Shown piece by piece: positions 38,749 through 47,700 of a DNA stretch of 64,000 nucleotides. Location: NCBI RefSeq assembly GCF_020881035.1, contig NZ_JAJITC010000008.1, positions 124,001 through 188,000 of the forward strand. The letters are read 5' to 3'. Position numbers and translations under genes: made by a program. Under the pieces are notes generated by a model. That model was not told the origin of the DNA. It worked only from the letters and a program-made list of their open reading frames with translations, and searched no databases. Source of the DNA: Paraburkholderia translucens. GTDB taxonomy: Bacteria; Pseudomonadota; Gammaproteobacteria; Burkholderiales; Burkholderiaceae. The stretch's first letter is position 1; every line of letters begins with the position of its first letter.

Positions 38749-40386
38749 ATGACTGGCTTCAACTGGCAAAACCCCTATCCGACGCAACGTCTGCCCGTAT
38801 TCGCACGCAATATCGTCTCGACCTCGCATCCGCTCGCCGCCCAGGCCGGGCTGCGCATGCTGTGGAAGGGCGGCAATGCCGTCGATGCGGCCGTCGCGGC
38901 GGCCGCCGTCATCACGGTCGTCGAGCCGGTGTCGTGCGGCCTTGGCGGCGATGCGTTCGCGCTCGTGTGGGACGGCAAGAAACTGCATGGCCTGAACGCG
39001 TCGGGCGTGTCGCCAGCCGCATGGAACGTCGAATACTTCAGGCGCAAGCACGGCGAGGACAACGGCCTCGCGAAGCAGCCGAAGCGCGGCTGGGACGCGG
39101 TCACGGTGCCCGGCGTGATCGCCGGCTGGGAAGCGCTGCATCAGAAGTTCGGCAAGCTGCCGTTCGCCGACCTGATGGAGCCGGCCATCGAGATCGCGGA
39201 GCGCGGTCACGCGGTGGCGAGCGTCGTCGCGTACAAGTGGGCGGCCGCCGTGCCGGACCTGAAGGATCAGCCGGGCTTCGCACAGACCTTCATGCCGCGC
39301 GGCCGCGCGCCTGAAGTCAGCGAGCTGGTGCGCTTCCCCGGTCACGCAAAGACGCTGCGTCAACTCGCCGAGCAAGGCCCGCGCGCGTACTACGAGGGCG
39401 AGATCGCCGAGCGCATCGCCGCGTTCGCGCGCGAAGGCGGCGCCGCGCTCACCGCCGACGATCTGCGCAACTACCGCGCGGACTGGGTCGAGCCGATCGG
39501 CAAGGACTATCGCGGCTACACCGTGCATGAGATTCCGCCGAACGGCCAGGGCATCGCGGCGCTGATCGCGCTCGGCATTCTGGAGAAGTTCGACGTGAAG
39601 TCGCTGGAGGTCGACAGCGTCGAGTCGCAGCATCTGCAGATCGAAGCGATGAAGCTCGCGTTTGCCGACGTGTATCGCTACGTCGCTGATCCGCGTTCGA
39701 TGGAAGTCACGCCCGAGCAGATGCTCGACGACGCATATCTCACGTCGCGCGCGAAGCTGATCGACCCGAAGCGCGCAACGCACTTCGACTTCGGCATGCC
39801 GAAGGCGGGCGGCACGATCTATATGTCGGCGGCGGACGAGAGCGGCATGATGGTCAGCTTCATCCAGTCGAACTACATGGGCTTCGGCTCCGGTGTCGTG
39901 GTGCCGGACAGCGGCATCGCGTTGCAGAACCGCGGCTGCGGCTTCTCGATGGATCCGAAGTCGCCGAACGTCGTCGAGGGCGGCAAGCGGCCCTTCCACA
40001 CGATCATCCCGGCGTTCCTCACGCAGCAGGTGAACGGTCAGCAGGAAGCGGTGATGAGCTTCGGCGTCATGGGCGGCGACATGCAGCCGCAAGGCCATCT
40101 GCAAACGGTGGTGCGCATGCTCGACTACGGTCAGCAGCCGCAGGCCGCGTGCGATGCGCCGCGCTGGAAGGTCAACCACGACTTCACGGTCGATACCGAG
40201 TCGACACTCGATCCGAAGACCACCGAGGGCTTGCAGAAGCTCGGCCACACGATCAAGTCGGTCGACGATCCGTACATGGACTTCGGCTCCGGCCAGTTCA
40301 TCTGGAAGCTCGATCGCGACGAGCCGGAGCGCGGCTACGTGGCAGCCAGCGACAGCCGCCGCGACGGGCTCGCGGCCGGTTTCTAG
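38749..40386 (+). CDS. Gamma-glutamyltransferase family protein
   Basis: A 545-residue N-terminal-nucleophile hydrolase that self-cleaves into two subunits. The processing site and catalytic threonine are in KAGGTIYMSAADESG near residue 360, followed by the oxyanion GSGVVVPDSGIALQNRG and FSMDPKSPN with PFHTIIPAFL. No obvious signal peptide is seen, so it may be cytoplasmic, which fits the cephalosporin acylase/YwrD-like branch rather than periplasmic Ggt. The start ATG 38749 has GAGAG upstream; GTG 38740 is an alternative. The substrate (glutathione or another gamma-glutamyl or acyl amide) is not certain. Confidence 0.9.
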   Translation: MTGFNWQNPYPTQRLPVFARNIVSTSHPLAAQAGLRMLWKGGNAVDAAVAAAAVITVVEPVSCGLGGDAFALVWDGKKLHGLNASGVSPAAWNVEYFRRKHGEDNGLAKQPKRGWDAVTVPGVIAGWEALHQKFGKLPFADLMEPAIEIAERGHAVASVVAYKWAAAVPDLKDQPGFAQTFMPRGRAPEVSELVRFPGHAKTLRQLAEQGPRAYYEGEIAERIAAFAREGGAALTADDLRNYRADWVEPIGKDYRGYTVHEIPPNGQGIAALIALGILEKFDVKSLEVDSVESQHLQIEAMKLAFADVYRYVADPRSMEVTPEQMLDDAYLTSRAKLIDPKRATHFDFGMPKAGGTIYMSAADESGMMVSFIQSNYMGFGSGVVVPDSGIALQNRGCGFSMDPKSPNVVEGGKRPFHTIIPAFLTQQVNGQQEAVMSFGVMGGDMQPQGHLQTVVRMLDYGQQPQAACDAPRWKVNHDFTVDTESTLDPKTTEGLQKLGHTIKSVDDPYMDFGSGQFIWKLDRDEPERGYVAASDSRRDGLAAGF

Positions 40387-40766
40387 GGCGGCACGCCGCA
40401 ATTGCGAAACAGGTCTTCGCCATGCGGGAGGAGTCGTGGGCGACCCGCAGACTGCCTGAAGACGCGGGCGCCCGCCAGACCTGCCGCCTGTCCGTAAAGC
40501 CGGCCTTTTGAACTGGTATTTTGTCCACCTTGCGCACTTCGTCGAATCCGTTGGAACATTGGACCATCCTGAAACAGGAACTGCGTCGATGCGGCATGGT
40601 CTGTGCTGTGTGGTCTGCATGGTCGGACATCTCCGGCTAACATGCAGAGTACGAGGGCCCAACTCTAATTCACGGCGTTGTATCCGACACGGAGCAATAT
40701 CACGGCGAGCGCGGGGGGCAGTTGCGAGTCGCTCCACGGGTCGGGACAGCATGGGAGCAAGACACG
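40387..40766. other. Intergenic region without recognised feature
   Basis: 380 bp between the gamma-glutamyltransferase and the ferritin-like gene. The short frames on the minus strand have no ribosome site or recognisable product. I see no terminator or repeat. Confidence 0.4.
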
Positions 40767-41594
40767 ATGCAAACAGAGCTGAACCATGTCATGCCCTGGC
40801 GGATCGAGGACATCGATCTGACGCGCATTGACCGGCAGAAGGCCGCCGTCAACGAAGACCTGCTGCTGTTGCTGTGCGCGGCTTCGTTTATCGAAAGCGG
40901 CACCGATCTCTACACCAGCAATCTGAGCAAGTTTTTCAACGACGATCCCGAGGTCTCTGCCTGGCTAAACGACGAGTGGGAGCCTGAGGAAATGCAGCAC
41001 GGCCGGGCTCTGAAGACCTATATCGGATATGTGTGGCCGGAGTTCGACTGGGACACCGCGTTCCGCAATTTCATGGGCGAGTATTCGCTCACGTGCTCGG
41101 TCGAGGATTTCGAAAAGACCCGCGCGCTCGAAATGGTCGCGCGTTGCGTCGTCGAAACGGGTACCGCGACGCTGTATCGCGCGATCAACGAGTGTTCGGA
41201 CGAGCCGGTGCTCAAGCAGATCACCGACAACATCCGCACCGACGAAGTCCGTCATTACAAGCACTTTTTCAGATACTTCAAGAAGTACAACCGCATCGAA
41301 GGCAACGGCCGGCTGGCGGTGCTCGGCGCGTTGATGCGCCGCGTGATGGAAATCAAGAACGAAGATTCGGAGATCGCGTTGCGGCACGTGTTCGCGATTC
41401 GCTATCCGGAGCGCGTGCACGACGGCGCATATAACCGCGAGCGCGCCGCCCGCATCAATACCCTGGTGCGGCGCAATCTGTCTGCCGATATGTGCGTGAA
41501 GATGCTGCTCAAGCCGCTGGAGCTGCCGGCGCGCATTCAACCGGGCGTGCATTACCCGCTCGCGAAGATCACCCAGCACGTGTTCTTTCGCTGA
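40767..41594 (+). CDS. Ferritin-like diiron domain protein
   Basis: A 275-residue protein predicted to be a four-helix diiron carboxylate protein. Putative iron ligands come in the expected order: Glu in SFIESGTDL, the EXXH of PEEMQHGRA, Glu in CVVETGTATLY, and DEVRHYKHF. This is the pattern of acyl-ACP desaturase or AurF-like oxygenases and related ferritin-like proteins. The start ATG 40767 has a GGGAG about 10 bases upstream. The function is not known; the neighbours give no pathway. Confidence 0.75.
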   Translation: MQTELNHVMPWRIEDIDLTRIDRQKAAVNEDLLLLLCAASFIESGTDLYTSNLSKFFNDDPEVSAWLNDEWEPEEMQHGRALKTYIGYVWPEFDWDTAFRNFMGEYSLTCSVEDFEKTRALEMVARCVVETGTATLYRAINECSDEPVLKQITDNIRTDEVRHYKHFFRYFKKYNRIEGNGRLAVLGALMRRVMEIKNEDSEIALRHVFAIRYPERVHDGAYNRERAARINTLVRRNLSADMCVKMLLKPLELPARIQPGVHYPLAKITQHVFFR

Positions 41595-41728
41595 GCGTTC
41601 TTTCGTTGCGCCATCCATCGGCGACGCGGGCGCAACCGCCTGACGAAGCGGCCCCGCCCGCTCATGCGGGCATTGGTTTTTTCGAGGCATGATTGAGCCT
41701 CACAGACCACTTCGAATGGATCGATGCC

Positions 41729-42253
41729 ATGAGCGACTCCTTCGCGTCCGCGCGTCCGCTCGAACAGACCGTATTCGACGAATGGCCGGCCAACGTGCGC
41801 GCGCTGTTCGACGGGTCGGCGCTTCGTGATAAAGCGGGCTTCACCGCCTCGCTGCTGAGCGTCGATGCGAACGGCCATGTGCGCACATCGCTGTTGAGCG
41901 TCGGCGAACTCTATGCACCCGACTCGCGCACGCTGTGCGTCGCACTATGGCCGCAGGCCCGAGCGACGCGCGCGATCGCGCAAAGCGGACGCGCGGCGCT
42001 GAGCTTCGTCTGGGATGCAGCGTTCTATCAGGTGCAGTTGCGCGTCGCGCCGTTGCCCGGCGTCGACGGCGACGACAGCGGTCTCGTCTATCTGCTCGGC
42101 TCGATCGACACGGCGGAAGCGCAAAGCGTCCGTTATGCGCGCCTGACCAGCGGCATCATGTTCGAACTGCAAGGAGAGGAGAGTGCGGTGCTCGAGCGAT
42201 GGGAACGGCAGGTCGAGCGTTTGAAGCGGGCCGCCGCCGCGAGCAGCCGTTAG
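41729..42253 (+). CDS. Pyridoxamine 5'-phosphate oxidase-fold protein
   Basis: A 174-residue protein with the split-barrel FMN-binding fold: LLSVDANGHVRTSLLSVGELYA near residue 50 forms the first strands, followed by RATRAIAQSGRAALSFVW. Such proteins bind flavin, haem or F420 and reduce small molecules. I used ATG 41729; TTG 41693 in the same frame would add 12 residues. It follows the ferritin-like gene by 134 bases. Confidence 0.68.
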   Translation: MSDSFASARPLEQTVFDEWPANVRALFDGSALRDKAGFTASLLSVDANGHVRTSLLSVGELYAPDSRTLCVALWPQARATRAIAQSGRAALSFVWDAAFYQVQLRVAPLPGVDGDDSGLVYLLGSIDTAEAQSVRYARLTSGIMFELQGEESAVLERWERQVERLKRAAAASSR

Positions 42254-42280
42254 TCTTCGAGCAGAGAAGTACTAACGGCT
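42245..42280. terminator. Hairpin between convergent genes, overlapping a stop codon
   Basis: AGCCGTTAGT (42245-42254) pairs perfectly with ACTAACGGCT (42271-42280), and CTTC/GAAG extends the stem inward with one bulge. It includes the TAG stop of the flavin-fold gene. There is no T-run, so it may act as a factor-dependent terminator or a 3'-end protector. Confidence 0.5.
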
Positions 42281-42312
42281 GATACAGCGGCAGCCTTCAG
42301 GCACGGCGACGC

Positions 42313-43893
42313 TTAACGGCCGCGCTCGCCGTTGCGCGACGGTTGCGCGCCACGCGGCGCATCGTTGCGCTTGACACCGCCGCCGAGCAACGCGCCCGGA
42401 TTGCCATTGTGCGAACGATTGCCCTGCTGCTTGCGCGGCGCATGGTGCGCGGCGCTGCCCTCATGCGCTGCGCTACGCGGCCGATCGTCGTGGCGCTGCG
42501 CATCGCGACGCGGCTGGCCGCCGTTGCCGGCCGGCTTCGCGCCTGGCGAGCGCGGCGCGGGCTGACCGTTCGACGGATGCTGGTTCGAGCGCTGACCCGT
42601 ACCTTGTCCGGTACGCTGACCGGAGCCTTGCGCCGGCTTGGCCGAAGCGCCACCACCAGCACCACCGCCACGGCGCCCGGCGCCCTGTTCCTGGCGCGGC
42701 GAACGGCCGCCGCCGCCCTGACCGCGTCGCTGGATCGGCTCCGGCTTCGCGGTCGGGTCCGGCTCGAAACCGGCGATGACTTCCTGCGGGACCGGACGCT
42801 TGATCAGCTTCTCGATGTCCTTCAGCAACTGCAGTTCATCGACGCAGACGAGCGACACCGCCTCGCCCGTCGCGCCCGCGCGGCCCGTGCGGCCAATGCG
42901 GTGCACGTAGTCTTCCGGGACGTTCGGCAGATCGAAGTTGACCACGTGCGGCAGCTGATCGATATCGATGCCGCGCGCCGCGATGTCGGTCGCGACCAGC
43001 ACCTGCAGCGTGCCGTCCTTGAACTCGGCGAGCGCGCGCGTGCGCGCCGACTGGCTCTTGTTGCCGTGAATCGCAAGCGCGCTGATGCCGTCCTTCGTCA
43101 GCTGTTCGGCGAGGCGGTTCGCGCCGTGCTTGGTGCGCGTGAACACGAGCACCTGGAACCAGTTGTGCTGACGAATCAGATGCGTGAGCAGCTCGCGCTT
43201 GCGGTCGCGATCGACCGGATGAATCTTCTGCGCGACCGTTTCGGCCGTCGTGTTGCGGCGCGCGACTTCGATCAGCGCCGGGGAGTCGAGCAGGCTGTCG
43301 GCGAGCGCCTTGATCTCGTCGGAGAAAGTCGCCGAGAACAGCAGGTTCTGGCGCTTCGGCGGCAGCTTCGCGAGCACGCGCTTGATGTCGTGGATGAAGC
43401 CCATGTCGAGCATGCGGTCCGCTTCGTCGAGTACGAGAATCTCGAGATGCGACAGGTCGATGGTCTTCTGCTGCATGTGATCGAGCAGACGGCCCGGCGT
43501 CGCGACGACGATATCGACGCCGCGCTTCAATGCATCGATCTGCGGATTGATGCCGACGCCGCCGAACATTACGGTCGATTTCAGCTTCAGATACTTGCCG
43601 TACGCACGCACGCTTTCTTCGACCTGGGCGGCGAGTTCTCGCGTGGGCGTGAGGATCAGCGCGCGCACGACGCGCTTGCCGCCGGCGGGCGGCGGCATGG
43701 AATTCAGACGCTGCAGGATCGGCAGAGTGAAGCCGGCGGTTTTGCCGGTGCCGGTTTGCGCGCCGGCGAGCAGGTCGCCGCCGTTGAGCACGGCGGGAAT
43801 CGCCTGAGTCTGGATCGGGGTCGGGCTCGTGTAGCCGAGTTCATTGACAGCGCGGACCAGCGGTTCGGACAAGCCGAGGGAATCAAAAGACAT
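42313..43893 (-). CDS. rhlE: DEAD-box RNA helicase RhlE
   Basis: A 526-residue ATP-dependent RNA helicase. The core holds Q-motif and motif I ([26 protein letters not shown]), motif Ia [41 protein letters not shown] and [12 protein letters not shown]. From about residue 400 the protein becomes a disordered tail rich in Gly, Arg, Gln and Asn, which should bind RNA without specificity. ATG 43893 (MSFDSLGL) matches the RhlE N-terminus; 42 more codons are open upstream. It probably assists ribosome assembly or mRNA decay in the cold. Confidence 0.94.
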   Translation of the reverse strand: MSFDSLGLSEPLVRAVNELGYTSPTPIQTQAIPAVLNGGDLLAGAQTGTGKTAGFTLPILQRLNSMPPPAGGKRVVRALILTPTRELAAQVEESVRAYGKYLKLKSTVMFGGVGINPQIDALKRGVDIVVATPGRLLDHMQQKTIDLSHLEILVLDEADRMLDMGFIHDIKRVLAKLPPKRQNLLFSATFSDEIKALADSLLDSPALIEVARRNTTAETVAQKIHPVDRDRKRELLTHLIRQHNWFQVLVFTRTKHGANRLAEQLTKDGISALAIHGNKSQSARTRALAEFKDGTLQVLVATDIAARGIDIDQLPHVVNFDLPNVPEDYVHRIGRTGRAGATGEAVSLVCVDELQLLKDIEKLIKRPVPQEVIAGFEPDPTAKPEPIQRRGQGGGGRSPRQEQGAGRRGGGAGGGASAKPAQGSGQRTGQGTGQRSNQHPSNGQPAPRSPGAKPAGNGGQPRRDAQRHDDRPRSAAHEGSAAHHAPRKQQGNRSHNGNPGALLGGGVKRNDAPRGAQPSRNGERGR

Positions 43894-44117
43894 AAAAGTT
43901 CTTTGCAATGCAGTTTCGCGAACGGCCCCGCGCGGGCAACGGACCCCAACGCGGAAAGACCGGCACGGCATCGACACGCCCGCATGGCGTGTGCGAGGCC
44001 GAAGCCCGGTTCCGTTCACGGAGAAATCGGCGGCACGCTCACAGATGTGCCGGATGTTTCAACGCGCTATGCAGACACGTCGACTGGCCTTAAGTTGCAT
44101 TTCGTCGCCGTGGATTG

Positions 44118-44738
44118 TCACGCGACATAACGCGCGACACTGACGAATTGACACAGACTGCCCGCCAGTACGAACAGGTGCCAGATACCATGTCCGTGGC
44201 GGATGCGCTCGTCGTTGATGAAGAAATAGATGCCAGCGCTATAAATGACGCCGCCGGCCAGGAGCCACGCGGTTCCCGCGGCCGGCAATGCCTGCACCAG
44301 CGGGCGGACGGCTACGAGCGCGAGCCATCCCATCAATACATACAGCACCATCGACACGCTGCGGGTGCGTCGCCCGAGCGTGAGTTCCTGCACGATGCCG
44401 AGGGCGGCAAGCCCCCAGCTCACGCCGAATAGCGACCAGCCCCACGGTCCACGCAAGGTGACGAGCGTGAATGGTGTGTAGCTGCCGGCGATCAGCAGGT
44501 AGATCGCCGAGTGATCGCATTTCTGCAGAATCGCCTTCAGACGCGGATGGCTCACACTGTGATACAGCGTCGAGATCGCATACAGCACGAACAGCATCGC
44601 ACCATACACGCTGAAGCTCACCACCTTGTACGCATCCCCGGCGAGCGCGCCCATCGTGACGAGCGTCGCCAGCCCCACCACCGACAGCACGGCGCCGACG
44701 AGATGGGTAATGCTGTTCAAGCGCTCACCAACGGGCAC
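44118..44738 (-). CDS. Hemolysin III family membrane protein
   Basis: A 206-residue integral membrane protein with about seven hydrophobic segments (PAQR superfamily). Conserved family motifs are GERLNSITHLVGA, the metal-binding STLYHSVSHP, LQKCDHSAIYLLIAGSYTPF, and GHGIWHLFVLAGS with conserved His residues. The start is GTG 44738, preceded by GGAGAA. The cellular role of bacterial hemolysin III proteins is unclear, and the name does not prove haemolytic activity. Confidence 0.9.
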   Translation of the reverse strand: MPVGERLNSITHLVGAVLSVVGLATLVTMGALAGDAYKVVSFSVYGAMLFVLYAISTLYHSVSHPRLKAILQKCDHSAIYLLIAGSYTPFTLVTLRGPWGWSLFGVSWGLAALGIVQELTLGRRTRSVSMVLYVLMGWLALVAVRPLVQALPAAGTAWLLAGGVIYSAGIYFFINDERIRHGHGIWHLFVLAGSLCQFVSVARYVA

Positions 44739-44809
44739 GGCTCAGTTCTCCTGCACGGTCACCCGAAGGTGACCACCAACACAAACGGACCCATATGATA
44801 CCGGTCTTG

Positions 44810-44853
44810 AAAAAACGAAGGGCGCGGCCGCGAAATTCGCAGGCCGCGCCCCG
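44810..44853 (-). terminator. Terminator of the cytochrome c operon
   Basis: On the minus strand GGGCGCGGCC-type arms form a GC-rich stem of about 10 bp, followed by TTCGTTTTTTC. It lies 18 bases after the cytochrome stop codon. Confidence 0.75.
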
Positions 44854-44870
44854 GGTGCATCAAACGCTGC

Positions 44871-46172
44871 TCAGTCGAGCGGTGCCGAACGCAGCTCGGC
44901 CACTTGCTGCGGCGACACGGCCGTGCCGTGGTTGCCCCAGGACATCCGGATGAACGTCACGACCGCCGCCACTTCCTGATTCGACAGAGACTGCGCGAAC
45001 GGCGGCATGCCATACGGATGCGGGTTCGCGTCCGTGCTCGGCGGATAACCACCGTTCAGCACCATGCGGATCGGGTTGACCGCCGACGGCATCTGGATCG
45101 ACTGGTTGTTCGCGAGCGGCGGGAACGCCGGCGGCATGCCGAGACCGTTGTCCGCGTGGCACTTCGCACACCTGTCGGTGTAGATCTTCTGGCCTTGCTT
45201 CAACAGTTCGCCGCCAAACTTCTCCGAGGTTTCAAGCTGCAACGGTTCCGGTGCTTCGCTCTTCTGCGGAATCGTTTTCAGGTACGTCGCCATCGCGTTG
45301 ATGTCTTCAGTCGTCAGATATTGCAGGCTGTTGTGAACCACTTCGGCCATCGGACCGAACACCGCGCCGCGGTTCGACACGCCGGTCTTGAGCAGATCGG
45401 CGATGTCCTGCAGGTCCCAGTCGCCAAGGCCTGCTTCCCTGTTCGACGTCAGCGACGGCGCATACCAGTTCTGCAGCGGAATCAGACCACCCGCGAAGGC
45501 CGCCGAGCTGACCGGGCCGCCCATTGCATTGATCGACGTGTGGCACATGCCGCAGTGACCGAGACCCTCGACCAGATATGCGCCGCGGTTCCATTCGACC
45601 GACTTGGTCGGATCCGGCTTGAACTCGCCTTCACGGAAGAACAGCGTGCGCCAGCCGATCAGCATGTTGCGCTGGTTGAACGGGAATTTCAGTTCGTGCG
45701 GACGGCTCGGCACGTTGACCGGCGCGACCGAGCGCAGGTACGCGTAGATCGCGTCGGAGTCGGCGCGCGTGACCTTCGTGTAGCTCGTGAACGGGAAGCC
45801 CGGATACAGCAGGCTGCCGTCCTTCGAGCGGCCCGTGTGCATCGCGCGATAGAAGTCGTCCTGAGTCCACTTGCCGATGCCGTACTGGTCGTCCGGCGTG
45901 ATGTTCGGCGTGAACATCGTGCCGAACGGCGTGGCCATCGGCAGGCCGCCGGCGAACGGCTGGCCGCCGCGCACCGTGTGGCAGGCGATACAGTCGCCGG
46001 CGCGGGCGAGGTACTCGCCTTTCTTGATCAGGTCGGCCTGGTCCGCGGGCGTTGCCGCCACGGCCGCGCCGCTGCCATGCAGATTGTCGCCGCCCGACCA
46101 GAGGACGGGAACGAGTGCGGCAGCCGCGACCACGATGACTGCCGAGAGGGCGAACAAAGACTTGCGTTTCAT
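44871..46172 (-). CDS. Membrane-anchored triheme cytochrome c
   Basis: A 433-residue cytochrome with an N-terminal anchor or signal (KSLFALSAVIVVAAAALVPVLW). It has three haem-binding CXXCH motifs (CIACH near residue 60, CGMCH near 207, CAKCH near 337), each with a downstream Met ligand candidate, matching the cytochrome subunit of membrane alcohol, aldehyde or gluconate dehydrogenases. No such catalytic subunit is encoded nearby. It starts 21 bases after the diheme cytochrome gene, so the two form an operon and should pass electrons in the periplasm towards a terminal oxidase. Confidence 0.9.
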   Translation of the reverse strand: MKRKSLFALSAVIVVAAAALVPVLWSGGDNLHGSGAAVAATPADQADLIKKGEYLARAGDCIACHTVRGGQPFAGGLPMATPFGTMFTPNITPDDQYGIGKWTQDDFYRAMHTGRSKDGSLLYPGFPFTSYTKVTRADSDAIYAYLRSVAPVNVPSRPHELKFPFNQRNMLIGWRTLFFREGEFKPDPTKSVEWNRGAYLVEGLGHCGMCHTSINAMGGPVSSAAFAGGLIPLQNWYAPSLTSNREAGLGDWDLQDIADLLKTGVSNRGAVFGPMAEVVHNSLQYLTTEDINAMATYLKTIPQKSEAPEPLQLETSEKFGGELLKQGQKIYTDRCAKCHADNGLGMPPAFPPLANNQSIQMPSAVNPIRMVLNGGYPPSTDANPHPYGMPPFAQSLSNQEVAAVVTFIRMSWGNHGTAVSPQQVAELRSAPLD

Positions 46173-46193
46173 TTGAATGTCTCTCCCGGCGCC

Positions 46194-46925
46194 TTATTGC
46201 GGTGCGCTGCCGCAGGCAAGCGGAGTCTTCAAGGAGCGGGCCGGAGCCGGCACGGGGTTTTGCGGAGCGTGCTGCGTGGAAAGCCAGGCCGCGACCGCGT
46301 TCACGTCTTCGTCGCTCAGGCGCGTGGCGATGGTGTGCATGCAGTCCGGCGCAATGGCGCGACGCGTACCCGAGCGCCATGCGCCCAACTGCGCGCTGAT
46401 GTAGTCGGCGTGCAGACCGACGAGACCCGGGATGGCCGGTTCCATACCGGTCAGCGCCTTGCCATGGCAAGCCGCGCAAGCGGGCACCTGCTTCGATGCA
46501 TCGCCTTGCAGCACGATCTGCTGACCGCGCGCGAGCGTGGCGGTCGATACCGTGGGCGTGGCCGGCGCCGGATACGGCGGGCGCTGCTGCGAGAAGAAAG
46601 TGGCGATCTGATGGAGGTAGTCGTCGGAGAGATACGTGACGAGGTAGTTCATGGGCGGGTACTTGCGGCGCCCTTCACGGAAGTTCTGCAACTGATTGAA
46701 CAGATATCCCGCCGGTTTGCCCGCGAGGCGCGGGAAGTAGTCGTTGTCGGTGCCTTGCCCATGTGAGCCGTGGCAGGCTGTGCAGCCTTGCACGCGCGCT
46801 TCCATCGTGTCAGGGGCCTTCGGTTGAGTCTGCGCTTTCGCAGCGCTGTAGACACCCGCGGTGCCGATCAACAGAATGGCAAGCAACGGGCGGAAGAGGC
46901 GTCTTGAAGACACGCGTAACTCCAT
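46194..46925 (-). CDS. Periplasmic diheme cytochrome c (c4-like)
   Basis: A 243-residue exported protein with a signal segment (RRLFRPLLAILLIGTAGVYS). Two CXXCH motifs are present, GCTACHGSHG near residue 50 and ACAACHGKAL near residue 148, giving two cytochrome c domains in tandem as in cytochrome c4. ATG 46925 gives a normal signal peptide; 24 upstream codons are open. It is upstream of and operonic with the triheme cytochrome. Confidence 0.87.
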   Translation of the reverse strand: MELRVSSRRLFRPLLAILLIGTAGVYSAAKAQTQPKAPDTMEARVQGCTACHGSHGQGTDNDYFPRLAGKPAGYLFNQLQNFREGRRKYPPMNYLVTYLSDDYLHQIATFFSQQRPPYPAPATPTVSTATLARGQQIVLQGDASKQVPACAACHGKALTGMEPAIPGLVGLHADYISAQLGAWRSGTRRAIAPDCMHTIATRLSDEDVNAVAAWLSTQHAPQNPVPAPARSLKTPLACGSAPQ

Positions 46926-47322
46926 CAGAATCGGGGACCTGACCGAACTTCGGGCGGCTCGGTGTGAAGGACAGCCGTCGCTGCGGCGACGCAGCATTCT
47001 ATCATCGAAGGGTAATGGTGACTATTTGCCGCATGAGAGACCGTTCAAGGTGTGACCGCCATGCGACAGTGCGGCGCGGTTCGCCGATTTAGGACTTCTC
47101 TTGAGACATGTGTCGTGGTCAACGCCTACTGTCACCCGAAGATGATCGCAGTGTCGCCGCGGCAAGCGTGATGTCACGCAACGCATTCGATCGAGCCGGG
47201 TTGAACCGATCCCCGCGCGCGCCATCGAAGCGTACACTTCGGGGCTCGCCGGCCGTCGTCGAGACGACGCGCCTCGCCGGTCCGGCCATGTTCCATTCGT
47301 TCTGATCCGCTATCGGCCCTAC
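46926..47322. other. Divergent region between cytochrome operon and copCD
   Basis: 397 bp with no gene. It must hold promoters for both directions. I did not find a copper-box (CopR-type) palindrome or a convincing -10/-35 pair. Confidence 0.4.
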
Positions 47323-47700
47323 ATGAAGCTATTCGATTTTTCCTCGTCGACGCTGCGTGCGTTGATGTCCGGCGCGGTGGCGCTGGCCATGTCGTCCACC
47401 GCGTTCGCGCATGCGCATCTGATCTCGAGCGTGCCGGCAGCGAACGCCGACGCCGTCGGGCCTGCCGACGTGACGATTCATTTCACCGAGCCGCTCGAGC
47501 CCGCGTTCAGCCGGATTACGCTTGCCGGCGCCAGCGGCAAGCCCGCGACGACGAGCACCTCGACGGTGGACAGCTCGGACGCTCGCGTGATGCGCCTCGC
47601 GCTGCCTCAACTGACGAGCGGCCGCTATGCGGTGCACTGGGTCGCGGTGGCCACCGACGGCCATCGTACGCAAGGCGACTTCGCGTTCAACGTCAAATGA
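47323..47700 (+). CDS. copC: Periplasmic copper-binding protein CopC
   Basis: A 125-residue secreted protein; the signal peptide ends near SSTAFAHAHL, so the mature N-terminus begins with the copper-binding His (HAHLISSVPA). The CopC beta-barrel signatures DVTIHFTEPLEPAFSRI and RYAVHWVAVATDGHRTQGDFAF are present, with HW and DGH carrying further copper ligands. It overlaps copD by four bases. Together they handle copper in the periplasm and its uptake. Confidence 0.93.
   Translation: MKLFDFSSSTLRALMSGAVALAMSSTAFAHAHLISSVPAANADAVGPADVTIHFTEPLEPAFSRITLAGASGKPATTSTSTVDSSDARVMRLALPQLTSGRYAVHWVAVATDGHRTQGDFAFNVK

Noticed and set aside
38683..40752. 689-codon open frame on the minus strand opposite the gamma-glutamyltransferase
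   Set aside because: Shadow of a highly conserved enzyme; composition is dominated by Arg, Leu, Val and His, typical of antisense frames in high-GC DNA.
41690..41728. TTG 41693 as the start of the flavin-fold protein
   Set aside because: No ribosome site; the ATG at 41729 is kept, although neither is certain.
44904..46766. 620-codon plus-strand frame across both cytochrome genes
   Set aside because: Antisense to two haem proteins with clear CXXCH motifs; no coding signature of its own.
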